A stretch of 64,000 nucleotides of DNA from Janthinobacterium sp. TB1-E2 (GTDB taxonomy: Bacteria; Pseudomonadota; Gammaproteobacteria; Burkholderiales; Burkholderiaceae_D). The stretch spans positions 5,518,001-5,582,000 of the forward strand of contig NZ_CP142523.1 of the NCBI RefSeq assembly GCF_036885605.1, read 5' to 3'. The position numbers and the translations under genes are program-made. Shown piece after piece: positions 44,593 to 51,471 of the stretch; the stretch's first letter is position 1; every line of letters starts with the position of its first letter. The notes under the pieces are model-generated. The model made no database searches, was not told where the DNA came from, and was given only the letters and a program-made list of their open reading frames with translations.

Positions 44593-45198
44593 ATGAAACT
44601 GATCGGCATGCTCGACTCGCCCTATGTGCGCAGGGTCGCCATCTGTTTGCAACTGCAGAGCATTAACTACGAGCACTTGCCGCTGTCCGTGTTCCGCAAC
44701 ATGGATGCCGTGCGTGAGATCAACCCCGTCATCAAGGTGCCGACCCTGGTCCTGGACGACGGGCAAGTGCTGATGGATTCCACCTTGATCCTGCACTATC
44801 TGTCGCTGCTGCGCCCCGCCACTTCCGTCCCTGAACTCGCCGACAGCGTGCGCGCACTGCGCCTGACAGGCTTGGCGCTGGCCGCCTATGAAAAGGCCGT
44901 GCAAATCGTCTACGAACGCAAGTTGCGCCCGCTCGACAAGCAGCACGCGCCATGGCTGGAACGGGTCAGCATGCAACTGCACGCCGCGTGGAACCTGCTG
45001 GAACAGGAATGCGCGCGCCTGCCTCTGCCTGGCGAGACGGGCACCATCGACCAGGTGGGCGTGACCATCGCCGTCGGCTGGAGCTTCGCCCAGCTGGAAA
45101 CGCCCGATATCGTCAAACCGGCCGACTACCCGGCCATCCACGCCTATACGCGCTCGGCGGAAACCCTGCCCTCCTTCCTGGCCACGCCGCCAGTCTGA
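44593..45198 (+). CDS. Glutathione S-transferase family protein
   Basis: 201 residues. The N-terminal thioredoxin-like domain begins MKLIGMLDSPYVRRVAICLQ, with a Ser near residue 9 in the usual active-site place and the cis-Pro/glutathione-binding pair in INPVIKVPTLVLDDGQVLMD. An all-helical C-terminal domain follows. It probably conjugates or reduces small electrophiles; the substrate is not readable. It begins 71 bp after the Crp/Fnr gene. Length and layout are normal for bacterial GSTs. Confidence 0.9.
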   Translation: MKLIGMLDSPYVRRVAICLQLQSINYEHLPLSVFRNMDAVREINPVIKVPTLVLDDGQVLMDSTLILHYLSLLRPATSVPELADSVRALRLTGLALAAYEKAVQIVYERKLRPLDKQHAPWLERVSMQLHAAWNLLEQECARLPLPGETGTIDQVGVTIAVGWSFAQLETPDIVKPADYPAIHAYTRSAETLPSFLATPPV

Positions 45199-45318
45199 AC
45201 CACCGGGCGAACTGCTTGCGGCAGGTGCGGCCCCAGCAGGCACGCACCCGGTACAATATTGGTATTCCCCTATCTGGCCCGCCCAACAGCGCGGCGCGCC
45301 GGCACCATGAAAGAATGA

Positions 45319-45810
45319 ATGGAAGACATCAATTGCGAAGGCTTGCCGCACATCCGCGTACTGGCAGGCGAAAACACCGACGGCCCCGTGTATGAGACCC
45401 TGCCGGCGCGCCAGATCGACGAGCACGTCTACGAACTGCTGGCCTCGCCCGGCCTGACCCTGAACCTGGCGCGCGGCGACATCGTCAGCATCGCCGACCC
45501 GCTCGCCCCCGCCGAAGTATTAAAACGCGGCGGCAACTTCTGCATCCAGATCTATGCCGACGACGTGTCGCAAGAGGCAGTGGACCAGCTCGAACGCGAC
45601 GTGCAAAGCCAGCTCGGCGGCACCATGGACGGCCAGTACAAGGGCAACCTCACCTTCAGCGTGCCGGGACACCACGGCATCTACAGCATCAACGGTCCCT
45701 TCGACGCCTTCCGCGAAGCGACGGGCGTGGAGTGGTACTTCGCCAATATCTACGTCAACCTCGATGACGACGATGATGAAACCTTGCTCAACTGGTGGGT
45801 GGATATGTAA
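45319..45810 (+). CDS. DUF4265 domain protein
   Basis: 163 acidic residues. The block VYETLPARQIDEHVYELLAS followed by LTLNLARGDIVSIAD and the strand-rich middle match my memory of the DUF4265 family, which has no known function. The C-terminus ends in a run of Asp (NLDDDDDETLLNWW). No signal peptide. It precedes the candidate effector gene by 125 bp, and a link between them is not evident. Confidence 0.7.
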   Translation: MEDINCEGLPHIRVLAGENTDGPVYETLPARQIDEHVYELLASPGLTLNLARGDIVSIADPLAPAEVLKRGGNFCIQIYADDVSQEAVDQLERDVQSQLGGTMDGQYKGNLTFSVPGHHGIYSINGPFDAFREATGVEWYFANIYVNLDDDDDETLLNWWVDM

Positions 45811-45935
45811 GGTTGCCCGTGCGCCAGGCGGGGCCATGACACACGTCAATGCGTCGTATTGCCCTGGCGCACATCAAGATACCGGCCCGCATCTTGCGTA
45901 CGCTCTCTCTACCGTCAACCACAGAGAGAAACGCT

Positions 45936-46304
45936 ATGCCCTACATTGCGCGTGCCGACTATGCAAAGCAAAAAGAGATCGTAGGAAATGGCGAATGCGT
46001 CACCCTCGCCAGGCACCTCACTGGCGCCCGTGCCTCATCGCTTTGGAGCGAAGGAGACAAAGTGCCGGACCTGTTGGAAAAAGGTGGCATCGCGAAAGGC
46101 ACGCTGATTGCCACCTTCGTCAATGGCCGCTATCAGAATTTGCGGCAGGGTAACCATGCAGCGCTCTTCATTCGCCAGGTGCCTGGCGGCATTGAAATTT
46201 TCGACCAGTGGCGCAACCACAAACCGAGCGCCCGCGTGATCCACTTTGGCCGTTCGGCGGCAGGAGCATCGAATCGCCCTGAGCTCTATTCGGTGGTCGA
46301 ATGA
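45936..46304 (+). CDS. BPSL0067-family protein, candidate papain-like (NlpC/P60-CHAP) amidase effector
   Basis: 122 residues. A Cys-His-Asp set fits the papain-like amidase layout: Cys21 in VGNGECVTLARHL, His74 in QGNHAALFI, Asp90 in FDQWRNH. The family (BPSL0067) resembles small peptidoglycan amidases. No signal peptide is present, so export would need a type VI or similar apparatus, not in this window. A GAGAGAA ribosome site precedes the ATG. It overlaps the next, secreted, small gene by four bases, the arrangement of an effector and its periplasmic immunity protein. The amidase reading is inference. Confidence 0.7.
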   Translation: MPYIARADYAKQKEIVGNGECVTLARHLTGARASSLWSEGDKVPDLLEKGGIAKGTLIATFVNGRYQNLRQGNHAALFIRQVPGGIEIFDQWRNHKPSARVIHFGRSAAGASNRPELYSVVE

Positions 46305-46693
46305 AGCCGCTCGCACTGCTGGCATTGGCTATCGCGGCCACGACGATGCAGCCAACTGCAGCAGCCCCTCTTTCTTGCCCGCAAGCAGCTCCATCGACCT
46401 GGAACCTGTCCGTCACCAGGCTCGACAGCGTGCGCGTGCTGTCCTATCCGGCGGATCAGCCTCCGGTGGATGGCGGAGCCTTGCCTATCCTGGCCCCGAT
46501 CAGGGAGTGGACACGTGCCGGCACCTTGTATCAACGCTGGAATATCAATTTCGATGCTCCCCACTATCTGTTCCAAGTGGACTGCCTGTATGCCGGTACC
46601 GAACGCTACCTGCGCATGGATTTGCCTGGAGTCAAACAGTGCACCGCAGCCATTCAACAGCGAACAAAGATAATAAGTTTTCAGTGCAAATAG
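46301..46693 (+). CDS. Secreted STY0301-like protein, candidate periplasmic immunity partner
   Basis: 130 residues with a clear signal peptide (MKPLALLALAIAATTMQPTA, cleavage near Ala22). The mature part of about 108 residues has four cysteines (positions 26, 95, 114, 129), enough for two disulfides, and looks like a small beta-rich periplasmic protein. The ending (CTAAIQQRTKIISFQC) resembles STY0301-family proteins, which I recall next to BPSL0067 genes. Its start overlaps the upstream stop by four bases, so the two are made together. Neutralising the neighbour's amidase in the periplasm is the best guess. Confidence 0.65.
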   Translation: MKPLALLALAIAATTMQPTAAAPLSCPQAAPSTWNLSVTRLDSVRVLSYPADQPPVDGGALPILAPIREWTRAGTLYQRWNINFDAPHYLFQVDCLYAGTERYLRMDLPGVKQCTAAIQQRTKIISFQCK

Positions 46694-46850
46694 TGCGCTG
46701 GGCCGAATTTCTCATGCATGCTCATGGGAAAAACGGAGTGCATGTGACAAGTCTGGCAGCAGTAGTAGCGGATCGCCCGCGCAGGGCACGGCCAACCGAA
46801 CTCATCGCTACGTGCTACGATGCAAGACAAGTTCCTTTCAATGACACGCC

Positions 46851-47564
46851 ATGAAATACAAGCTATTCCTGTTTGACCTCGACGATACCCTGCTCGACTT
46901 CCGGGCCTCCGAAAAACGCTCGTTCCTGCACACCATGCACGAACTGGGCTTGCGCGACAACATCGACGCGCTGTTTTCCCAATACCAGGCGATCAACGTC
47001 GACCTGTGGAGACGTTTCGAAACGGGTGACGTGACCAAAGATTTCCTGAAAGTGGAGCGCTTCCGCAAGACGTTTGCGCTGAACGGCATCGCCATCGATC
47101 CGGAACTGGCCAGCCGTTTATATCTGGACTCCCTGCCGGACACGGTCGTGCTCATCGATGGCGCCAGAGAAGTGTGCGAAACGCTGTCGCGCATCGGCGA
47201 AGTGGGCATCATCACCAACGGCGTCGACTCCATCCAGAACCGCCGCATCGCCGCCTCCGGCCTGAGCGACTACATCTCCTTCGTCGCCACCTCCGAAGCG
47301 TGCGGCCATGCCAAGCCGGACGTGCGCTTCTTCGAATACGCCGCCAACATGGCGCGCGCATTCAGCAAGGATACGACCATCATCATCGGCGACCGCCTGG
47401 ACGCCGACATCCTGGGCGCCAACCGCTACGGCATAGCCAGCTGCTGGTTCAACCCGGACAGCATGGCCAATACCTCGGCCGCCATTCCCACCTATGAAGT
47501 GGCCAGCCTGCATGACATCGTGCCGGCGCTGGACGTGATACCGGTGAACTTGAAACAGGCTTGA
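46851..47564 (+). CDS. HAD-family phosphatase, YjjG-like pyrimidine 5'-nucleotidase
   Basis: 237 residues. HAD motif I is FLFDLDDTLLDF with the nucleophile Asp near residue 9, motif II GIITNGVD, motif III Lys in CGHAKPDVRFF, motif IV IIIGDRLDADILGANRYGI. The helical cap after motif I matches the YjjG branch, which dephosphorylates (including modified) pyrimidine nucleotides. The precise substrate is inferred from family resemblance. It stands alone on the plus strand. Confidence 0.85.
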   Translation: MKYKLFLFDLDDTLLDFRASEKRSFLHTMHELGLRDNIDALFSQYQAINVDLWRRFETGDVTKDFLKVERFRKTFALNGIAIDPELASRLYLDSLPDTVVLIDGAREVCETLSRIGEVGIITNGVDSIQNRRIAASGLSDYISFVATSEACGHAKPDVRFFEYAANMARAFSKDTTIIIGDRLDADILGANRYGIASCWFNPDSMANTSAAIPTYEVASLHDIVPALDVIPVNLKQA

Positions 47565-47661
47565 TCGCCAACAAGCGCAGCACCTGAAATACGCTGGCAG
47601 CGGCACGAAAACGCGCCGCTACTCGCGTACCATCAGGACTCGTCCATATTGGTGCCAGCTT

Positions 47662-48138
47662 ATGCCTTCCTACACCGTCCTGCTCGCCATCGCGGCATTG
47701 ATCCTGTTCTTTGCCATGCTGGCCACGCGCCAGGCTGCCAAGTCGCGCAAGCCGCTGAGGCTGCAAAGAAAACCCGTCATGACGGCGCGCGAACAACAGA
47801 TGTACCACCTGCTGCATACGGCCTTGCCGGAGTGCACGGTACTGGCACAAGTGGCATTTTCCGCGCTGGTGACGGCGAAGGGATGGGCAAACAGAAACCG
47901 TTTTGACCGCAAGGTGGCCGATTTTGTTCTGTGCAGCCAGCAACTGCACGTCATTGCCGTCATCGAGCTCGACGACCGCAGCCACGCCGGCCGCGAACGC
48001 CAGGACAGGGAGCGCGACGCCATGCTCAGGCTGGCAGGCTATGTGACCTTGCGCTATCTCACCTTCCCCACCCAGCAGGCGCTGCGCGCCGACATCGAGC
48101 AACTGCTGCTGAAAAAGGCCGGCGTCGTATCTGCCTGA
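47662..48138 (+). CDS. Membrane-anchored DUF2726 protein
   Basis: 158 residues. One N-terminal helix (YTVLLAIAALILFFAMLATR) anchors a soluble domain starting PVMTAREQQMYHLLHTALPE. VADFVLCSQQLHVIAVIELD followed by RDAMLRLAGYVTLRY matches DUF2726, a nuclease-like fold (D-x-ExD pattern) whose activity is not proven. No neighbour suggests a job. It converges with the FKBP gene across 16 bp. Confidence 0.8.
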   Translation: MPSYTVLLAIAALILFFAMLATRQAAKSRKPLRLQRKPVMTAREQQMYHLLHTALPECTVLAQVAFSALVTAKGWANRNRFDRKVADFVLCSQQLHVIAVIELDDRSHAGRERQDRERDAMLRLAGYVTLRYLTFPTQQALRADIEQLLLKKAGVVSA

Positions 48139-48154
48139 TGACACCATCCAGGCA

Positions 48155-48490
48155 TCAATCGCGCGTCAGCACTTCCAGCAATTCAATCTCGAAGATCAAA
48201 TTGGAATGCGGCGGAATCAATCCCACCTGCCGCTCACCATATGCCAGCGCCGCCGGCACCCACAGCTTGCGCGTGCCGCCCACCTGCATGCCGTGCAAAC
48301 CCAAAATCCAGCCCTGAATCACCTTGTTATTACTCAACACACAGCGGAAAGGCTCGCCCCGCTCGTGCGACGAGTCAAACTCCGTCCCATCTTCCAGCCA
48401 GCCCCGGTAGTGAGCAGTCACCAGCGCACCACGCGCCGCCGCCTTGCCATCACCCACCACGATATCTTCCATCTTCACTTCAGCCGTCAT
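48155..48490 (-). CDS. FKBP-type peptidyl-prolyl cis-trans isomerase
   Basis: 111 residues, a single FKBP domain without signal peptide. Family hallmarks are VTAHYRGWLEDGTEFDSSHE, VIQGWILGLHGMQVGGTRKL, WVPAALAYGERQVGLIPPHS and NLIFEIELLEVL. It would assist folding in the cytoplasm. It lies just beyond the original tRNA terminator and outside the mobile island. Confidence 0.93.
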   Translation of the reverse strand: MTAEVKMEDIVVGDGKAAARGALVTAHYRGWLEDGTEFDSSHERGEPFRCVLSNNKVIQGWILGLHGMQVGGTRKLWVPAALAYGERQVGLIPPHSNLIFEIELLEVLTRD

Positions 48491-48538
48491 CTCGTTTCAT
48501 CCTTCATCAATCGCTATGCCGCGATTGTACGACAGCAC

Positions 48539-48572
48539 GAAAAAAGCCCCGGCAGTCACCTGTCGGGGCTCG
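48539..48572 (-). terminator. Intrinsic terminator, probably the original tRNA terminator
   Basis: Stem AGCCCCGGCAG (48546-48556) with CTGTCGGGGCT (48561-48571), one G-T pair, 4-nt loop. The run of A on its left becomes a T run on the minus strand. It lies directly downstream, in the minus direction, of the partial tRNA copy at 48588-48640, so before the island arrived it would have ended the tRNA transcript. Confidence 0.8.
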
Positions 48573-48587
48573 TTCTATTCTTGCTAA

Positions 48588-48640
48588 ATTCTGGTGGGCC
48601 TCCCGTGAGTCGAACACGGCACCAACGGATTATGAGTCCC
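48588..48640. repeat. attL: 53-bp copy of the tRNA 3' half
   Basis: Identical to 51279-51331. It covers the tRNA from the anticodon stem through CCA plus five downstream bases. The sequence then departs (CTACTGAC instead of GCTGCTCT), so no complete tRNA can form here. Confidence 0.92.
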
Positions 48641-48731
48641 TACTGACGCACAACAATATCCAACTTTACGTTACTTTACAAGGACTTAGCATCCTTTGTA
48701 GCACTTTACCACTGCGTTACACAACTATGTG

Positions 48732-48750
48732 GTTGAACCTTTGTTGAACC
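48732..48750 (+). repeat. Candidate recombinase arm-binding site, left end
   Basis: GTTGAACCTTTGTTGAACC is a tandem of GTTGAAC units 12 bp apart. It matches 51199-51217 at 17 of 19 positions in the same orientation. Its place inside the left end of the element suits an integrase arm site; binding is inferred. Confidence 0.5.
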
Positions 48751-48801
48751 CAGCTTTATGCGGTTACTTCTGAACAGCTACCAGCCAACTGCACCTACAG
48801 A

Positions 48802-48830
48802 TAAAAAAAGCCCGCATTTGTGCGGGCTTG
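48802..48830 (-). terminator. Terminator of the DUF3892 gene
   Basis: Stem AAGCCCGCA with TGCGGGCTT around a TTTG loop (48809-48829), with a run of seven A on its left that gives a T run on the minus strand. It lies 17 bp past the DUF3892 stop. Confidence 0.88.
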
Positions 48831-48846
48831 ACTCAACTTATAAAAT

Positions 48847-49125
48847 TTAAATCGGACAAAATTGCAGAGAAAGCAAGTTATCCGACCAAACTCCATCAGC
48901 GTAAGTACGCAGGTAAGGTGGCTGACCATCAACAACACCTACGTTAGCACGGTTGCCACGAGCATCTTTCACATAAAACGTATGCTCTTTGTTTCTGATC
49001 ATTGCGACAGCTTGTGCCACAGTAAGGCGCGAACTCCAAACCCCTGGGTTTCCAACATGAGTGATATGTTCATGGCGACCATTGGTATGAGACAAGTTAA
49101 TACAAGTAATTTGGCAATCAGCCAT
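48847..49125 (-). CDS. DUF3892 domain protein (island cargo)
   Basis: 92 residues. The DUF3892 layout is complete: CQITCINLSHTNGRHEHITH, a VAQAVAMIRNKEHTFYVKD block, then PYLRTYADGVWSDNLLSLQF ending with a Cys (QFCPI). The family is small, widespread in bacteria, and of unknown function. The inner ATG at 49125 (MADCQIT) has an AAGGAGC ribosome site; an ATG 27 bp upstream lacks one. It has its own terminator, so it is an independent gene of the mobile island. GC content is lower than the chromosome's. Confidence 0.85.
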   Translation of the reverse strand: MADCQITCINLSHTNGRHEHITHVGNPGVWSSRLTVAQAVAMIRNKEHTFYVKDARGNRANVGVVDGQPPYLRTYADGVWSDNLLSLQFCPI

Positions 49126-49583
49126 ATCAAAGCTCCTTTGAGTTGATGACATAGAAACAATAAAATAGTCCCGTTCTTCTCATTTGGCGATTGACAAGCG
49201 CCATCAGCTAGATAAACTTTGATTTCCACGTCGAAGCATATCCAAACGGGTATTCTTTGTGGGGGTTGTTCTAAGGAACTTCCCCCAACCTCCCTCGCCT
49301 CACACCACTAGATGTAGTACCAAAGCCAACGATTACCCTAATTGTAGGCCATTCTTCTCTCTGGTTGTCATACCCGTGTAGATTTTTTTACAGCATTTCC
49401 GCTTGACTTTCTCAAACTTGCTCTGCCGCGTACGCTCCACGAGAGCAATTACTCACACATAACCACACATCTAATTGCAAATACCGTCGCAAATATACAA
49501 CACACAAGCAAAATTTTTTACTGTTTAAAAAACCAGTAGTTTTTACTGTCATTTTCATTCGTTGTCTAGCGGTTGCGTATAGC

Positions 49584-49662
49584 AAACCAGCTGGCATCGT
49601 CGCTCGCCGGCAAGACCGGCCAAAACCCTCCTACATGCAACCGTGGGGCAAAAAGGGTTCCG
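49584..49662 (+). repeat. 79-bp hairpin-bearing repeat, copy 1
   Basis: About 90% identical by eye to 50442-50520, same orientation. The shared core includes GCTGGCATCGTCGC, a GCCGG/CCGGC hairpin (49606-49620), CTCCTACATGC and AAAAAGGGTTCCG. It continues past the end of copy 2 (CTTCGCTTCAGCC), so the full unit is longer than 79 bp. Confidence 0.8.
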
Positions 49663-49860
49663 CTTCGCTTCAGCCCTCACGCGCCTCAAATCGCCCTTTT
49701 TTCGGTACGCTAGCACCAGGGGTGGCAAGCAATACGAGAACCACTTGATGTAATACGCCACTACCAACTGGCACCATACTGGCCTTCTCATTACACTTGG
49801 CTTATCAGGCATGCCAGATATTGCTATGGGCGATTTACCTTGAATCAAGCAGCCAACGCT

Positions 49861-49917
49861 AGCGTCCTCTACTAGGATCTCGCCTGGGTGGACAGGACGC
49901 ATACCACTCTTGAACAT
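49861..49917 (-). pseudogene. Fragment resembling the N-terminus of a HigA-type antitoxin
   Basis: Nineteen codons read MFKSGMRPVHPGEILVEDA, very close to the conserved start of HigA/VapI antitoxins (GMRPVHPGE). The frame then loses all resemblance to the helix-turn-helix domain. No toxin gene lies beside it. It is a remnant at best, or a short chance match. Confidence 0.35.
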
Positions 49918-50088
49918 GATGTACTCCACTTCAGTATAGAGCCACATTCCTAAGTAATCTGATGCGTGTCTCACCTCAACCATCATACGAATGCAGTACC
50001 AAATTACTTGACAGAAAAGTAATTTCATGTAAATATAGTTTCATTGGGGAAACATGAATTCCTCATTAACAACTATCGAAAGGTGTTC

Positions 50089-50397
50089 ATGACTAAGAAG
50101 TTCGTTGCTACCTGGTTCTATGCTCCACTATCCACCTATCAGAAAAAAGAAGGGGTTATTTTTAAAGAAGTTGTAGAATATTCAAACCATCGCCTTGTCG
50201 ACTTAGATCAATTTTCTCACCTGATTGCAGAAAAATATGAAGAATTGGACGAGAACGGCTATGACGTTGTAAACGTAATACCTATCACAATAGGGCAGTC
50301 AGAAAATTGTACGCAATCTAATGGAAATTACGTCGGAGATGTCGGCTTTTCAATTACGCGTGGTGCTGTAGTTGTCGGCAAACGTCGCATTGACTAA
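50089..50397 (+). CDS. Hypothetical protein, 102 aa (island cargo)
   Basis: Starts MTKKFVATWFYAPLSTYQKK with GAAAGGTG eight bases upstream, a good ribosome site; an earlier in-frame codon at 50044 lacks one. The protein is soluble and alpha/beta, with VDLDQFSHLIAEKYEELDEN and GYDVVNVIPITIGQSE in the middle. I do not recognise a family. Its codon use is AT-rich, unlike the chromosome. It is the only other intact gene of the island and is followed directly by the second hairpin repeat. Confidence 0.75.
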   Translation: MTKKFVATWFYAPLSTYQKKEGVIFKEVVEYSNHRLVDLDQFSHLIAEKYEELDENGYDVVNVIPITIGQSENCTQSNGNYVGDVGFSITRGAVVVGKRRID

Positions 50398-50441
50398 TTT
50401 ACAAAGCGTCTAAATATTACCGGGTTCCAAACTTGCGACAA

Positions 50442-50520
50442 CAACCGGCTGGCATCGTCGCTGGCCGGGACGACCGGCCAAAACGCTCCTACATGCCACC
50501 GTGGAGTAAAAAGGGTTCCG
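50442..50520 (+). repeat. 79-bp hairpin-bearing repeat, copy 2 (cut by an IS21 end)
   Basis: Matches 49584-49662. The hairpin is longer here: GGCCGG, GACGA loop, CCGGCC. Similarity stops exactly where the IS21-type end begins at 50521, so the IS appears to have inserted into this copy. Confidence 0.8.
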
Positions 50521-50995
50521 TGTTGATTTGCAGCGAAATCTGACCCACTTCACCGCATAATTTGCACACGAAACTGACCCACGTATAAGACACAATCCTG
50601 CTCATGACATTGAGTGGGGAATTGGAGTGATCGACGTGGCATTACTAGGCATTATTCGACGCTGGCACATTCGCGACCAGGTCCCTTTGAGAGAGATCGC
50701 CAGGCGTTTGGGCATCTCTAGAAACACCGTCCGACGCTATCTGCGATCGGAAACCATTGAGCCAGCCTACTCTGAGCGGCGCTCCGTCCGGGCCATCGAC
50801 AAATACGCGTTTCAGCTTTCTGCGCTCCTAAAAACCGAGGCGGCGCGATCACGCAAGCAGCGGCGCACGCTGAAACAGATCCATGAAGACTTGAAGGAAT
50901 TGGGATTTGAGGGGTCTTACGACAGGGTCGCGGCGTTCGCGAGGACATGGAGGGAGGGTCAAACTGAGAGGGTCAATCCGGCCAGCAAACGAACA
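50521..50995 (+). mobile_element. Truncated IS21-family element (left end and 5' part of istA)
   Basis: It begins TGTTGATTTGCAGCGAAATC and carries two TGACCCAC motifs (from 50541 and 50574), as in the multiple terminal repeats of IS21 elements, followed by the start of istA. The rest of istA, all of istB and the right end are missing. The break runs straight into integrase sequence near 50990. Confidence 0.75.
50627..50995 (+). pseudogene. IS21 transposase IstA, N-terminal fragment
   Basis: The first 123 codons match IstA: MIDVALLGIIRRWHIRDQVP, a helix-turn-helix LREIARRLGISRNTVRRYLR, then RKQRRTLKQIHEDLKELGFE. The DDE catalytic domain is absent. The frame stays open to 51175 only by running out of frame through integrase DNA, so the 182-codon product would be a meaningless fusion after about residue 123. 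Confidence 0.8.
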
Positions 50996-51170
50996 CCACA
51001 TTCTCAGGCACACGTTTGCAAGCCACTTCATGATGAATGGCGGAAATATACTTGCGTTGCAAAAAGTGCTCGGGCATCAAAGTCTCACGATGACGATGCG
51101 ATATGCACATCTTTCACCAGAGCATTTACAAGAAACACGTCACCTCAATCCACTCTCTCGGCTCAGCTAA
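50990..51170 (+). pseudogene. Tyrosine recombinase (phage-type integrase), C-terminal fragment
   Basis: Codons from about 50990 read NEHHILRHTFASHFMMNGGN, then LALQKVLGHQSLTMTMRYAH, then LSPEHLQ. These are the HxxR box, the LGH segment and the catalytic Tyr box (MRYAH) of the family. The N-terminal arm and core-binding domains and the first catalytic Arg are gone. It points towards the intact tRNA, the usual place for the integrase of a tRNA-borne island. Confidence 0.85.
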
Positions 51171-51198
51171 GTTAAGCAGAGAAGTCTGCAACTTACGC

Positions 51199-51217
51199 GT
51201 TGAACTTTCGTTGAACC
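51199..51217 (+). repeat. Candidate recombinase arm-binding site, right end
   Basis: GTTGAACTTTCGTTGAACC matches 48732-48750 at 17 of 19 positions, same orientation. It lies 30 bp after the integrase fragment and about 60 bp inside the right attachment repeat. Confidence 0.5.
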
Positions 51218-51231
51218 TTTTTAAAAATGGA

Positions 51232-51270
51232 TAAAAAAAAGGAGTTGCGAACAATCGCAACTCCTTGATT
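51232..51270 (-). terminator. Terminator now serving the tRNA gene (element-derived)
   Basis: Stem AAGGAGTTGCGA (51239-51250) with TCGCAACTCCTT (51255-51266), loop ACAA. Eight A on the left give a T run on the minus strand. It lies inside the island, just beyond the right attachment repeat, so it appears to have replaced the original terminator now at 48539. Confidence 0.85.
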
Positions 51271-51278
51271 TTAATCAT

Positions 51279-51362
<84 letters not shown>

Positions 51363-51471
51363 AGGGGACTGCGGCGTGGCGGCGCTGTTGATGCCCGCCT
51401 CGTGCGGCCGTTTTGGAAACGGACACGCGAGGATAGGGGTATCAGGGGCGTACGTCAAGCCCTATTGGCTT

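Larger units (their letters stand above)
49126..50088. other. Non-coding or decayed interior of the island
   Basis: No intact gene. It holds an inverted repeat (GGGGGTTGTTC with GAACTTCCCCC, 49261-49286), the first copy of the hairpin repeat (49584-49662) and a short HigA-like fragment (49861-49917). A 157-codon minus-strand frame (49555-50028) spans the last two but joins unrelated pieces. AT-rich stretches (49380-49560, 49980-50090) probably include the promoters of the two cargo genes. Confidence 0.55.

Noticed and set aside
48588..48640. A second functional tRNA gene at the left end of the island
   Set aside because: Only the 3' half is present; the 5' acceptor strand and D arm are missing.
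49555..50028. 157-codon minus-strand frame in the island as an intact gene
   Set aside because: It joins a HigA-like start, unrelated sequence and the hairpin repeat; the repeat part recurs in another context at 50410-50595, so it is not one protein.
49584..50520. CRISPR array or integron attC sites for the 79-bp repeat pair
   Set aside because: Only two copies 860 bp apart, no regular spacers, and no attC core sites or integron integrase seen.
50627..51175. A genuine 182-aa DNA-binding protein with IstA N-terminus
   Set aside because: After about codon 123 the frame reads integrase DNA in the wrong frame, so the C-terminal part is meaningless.
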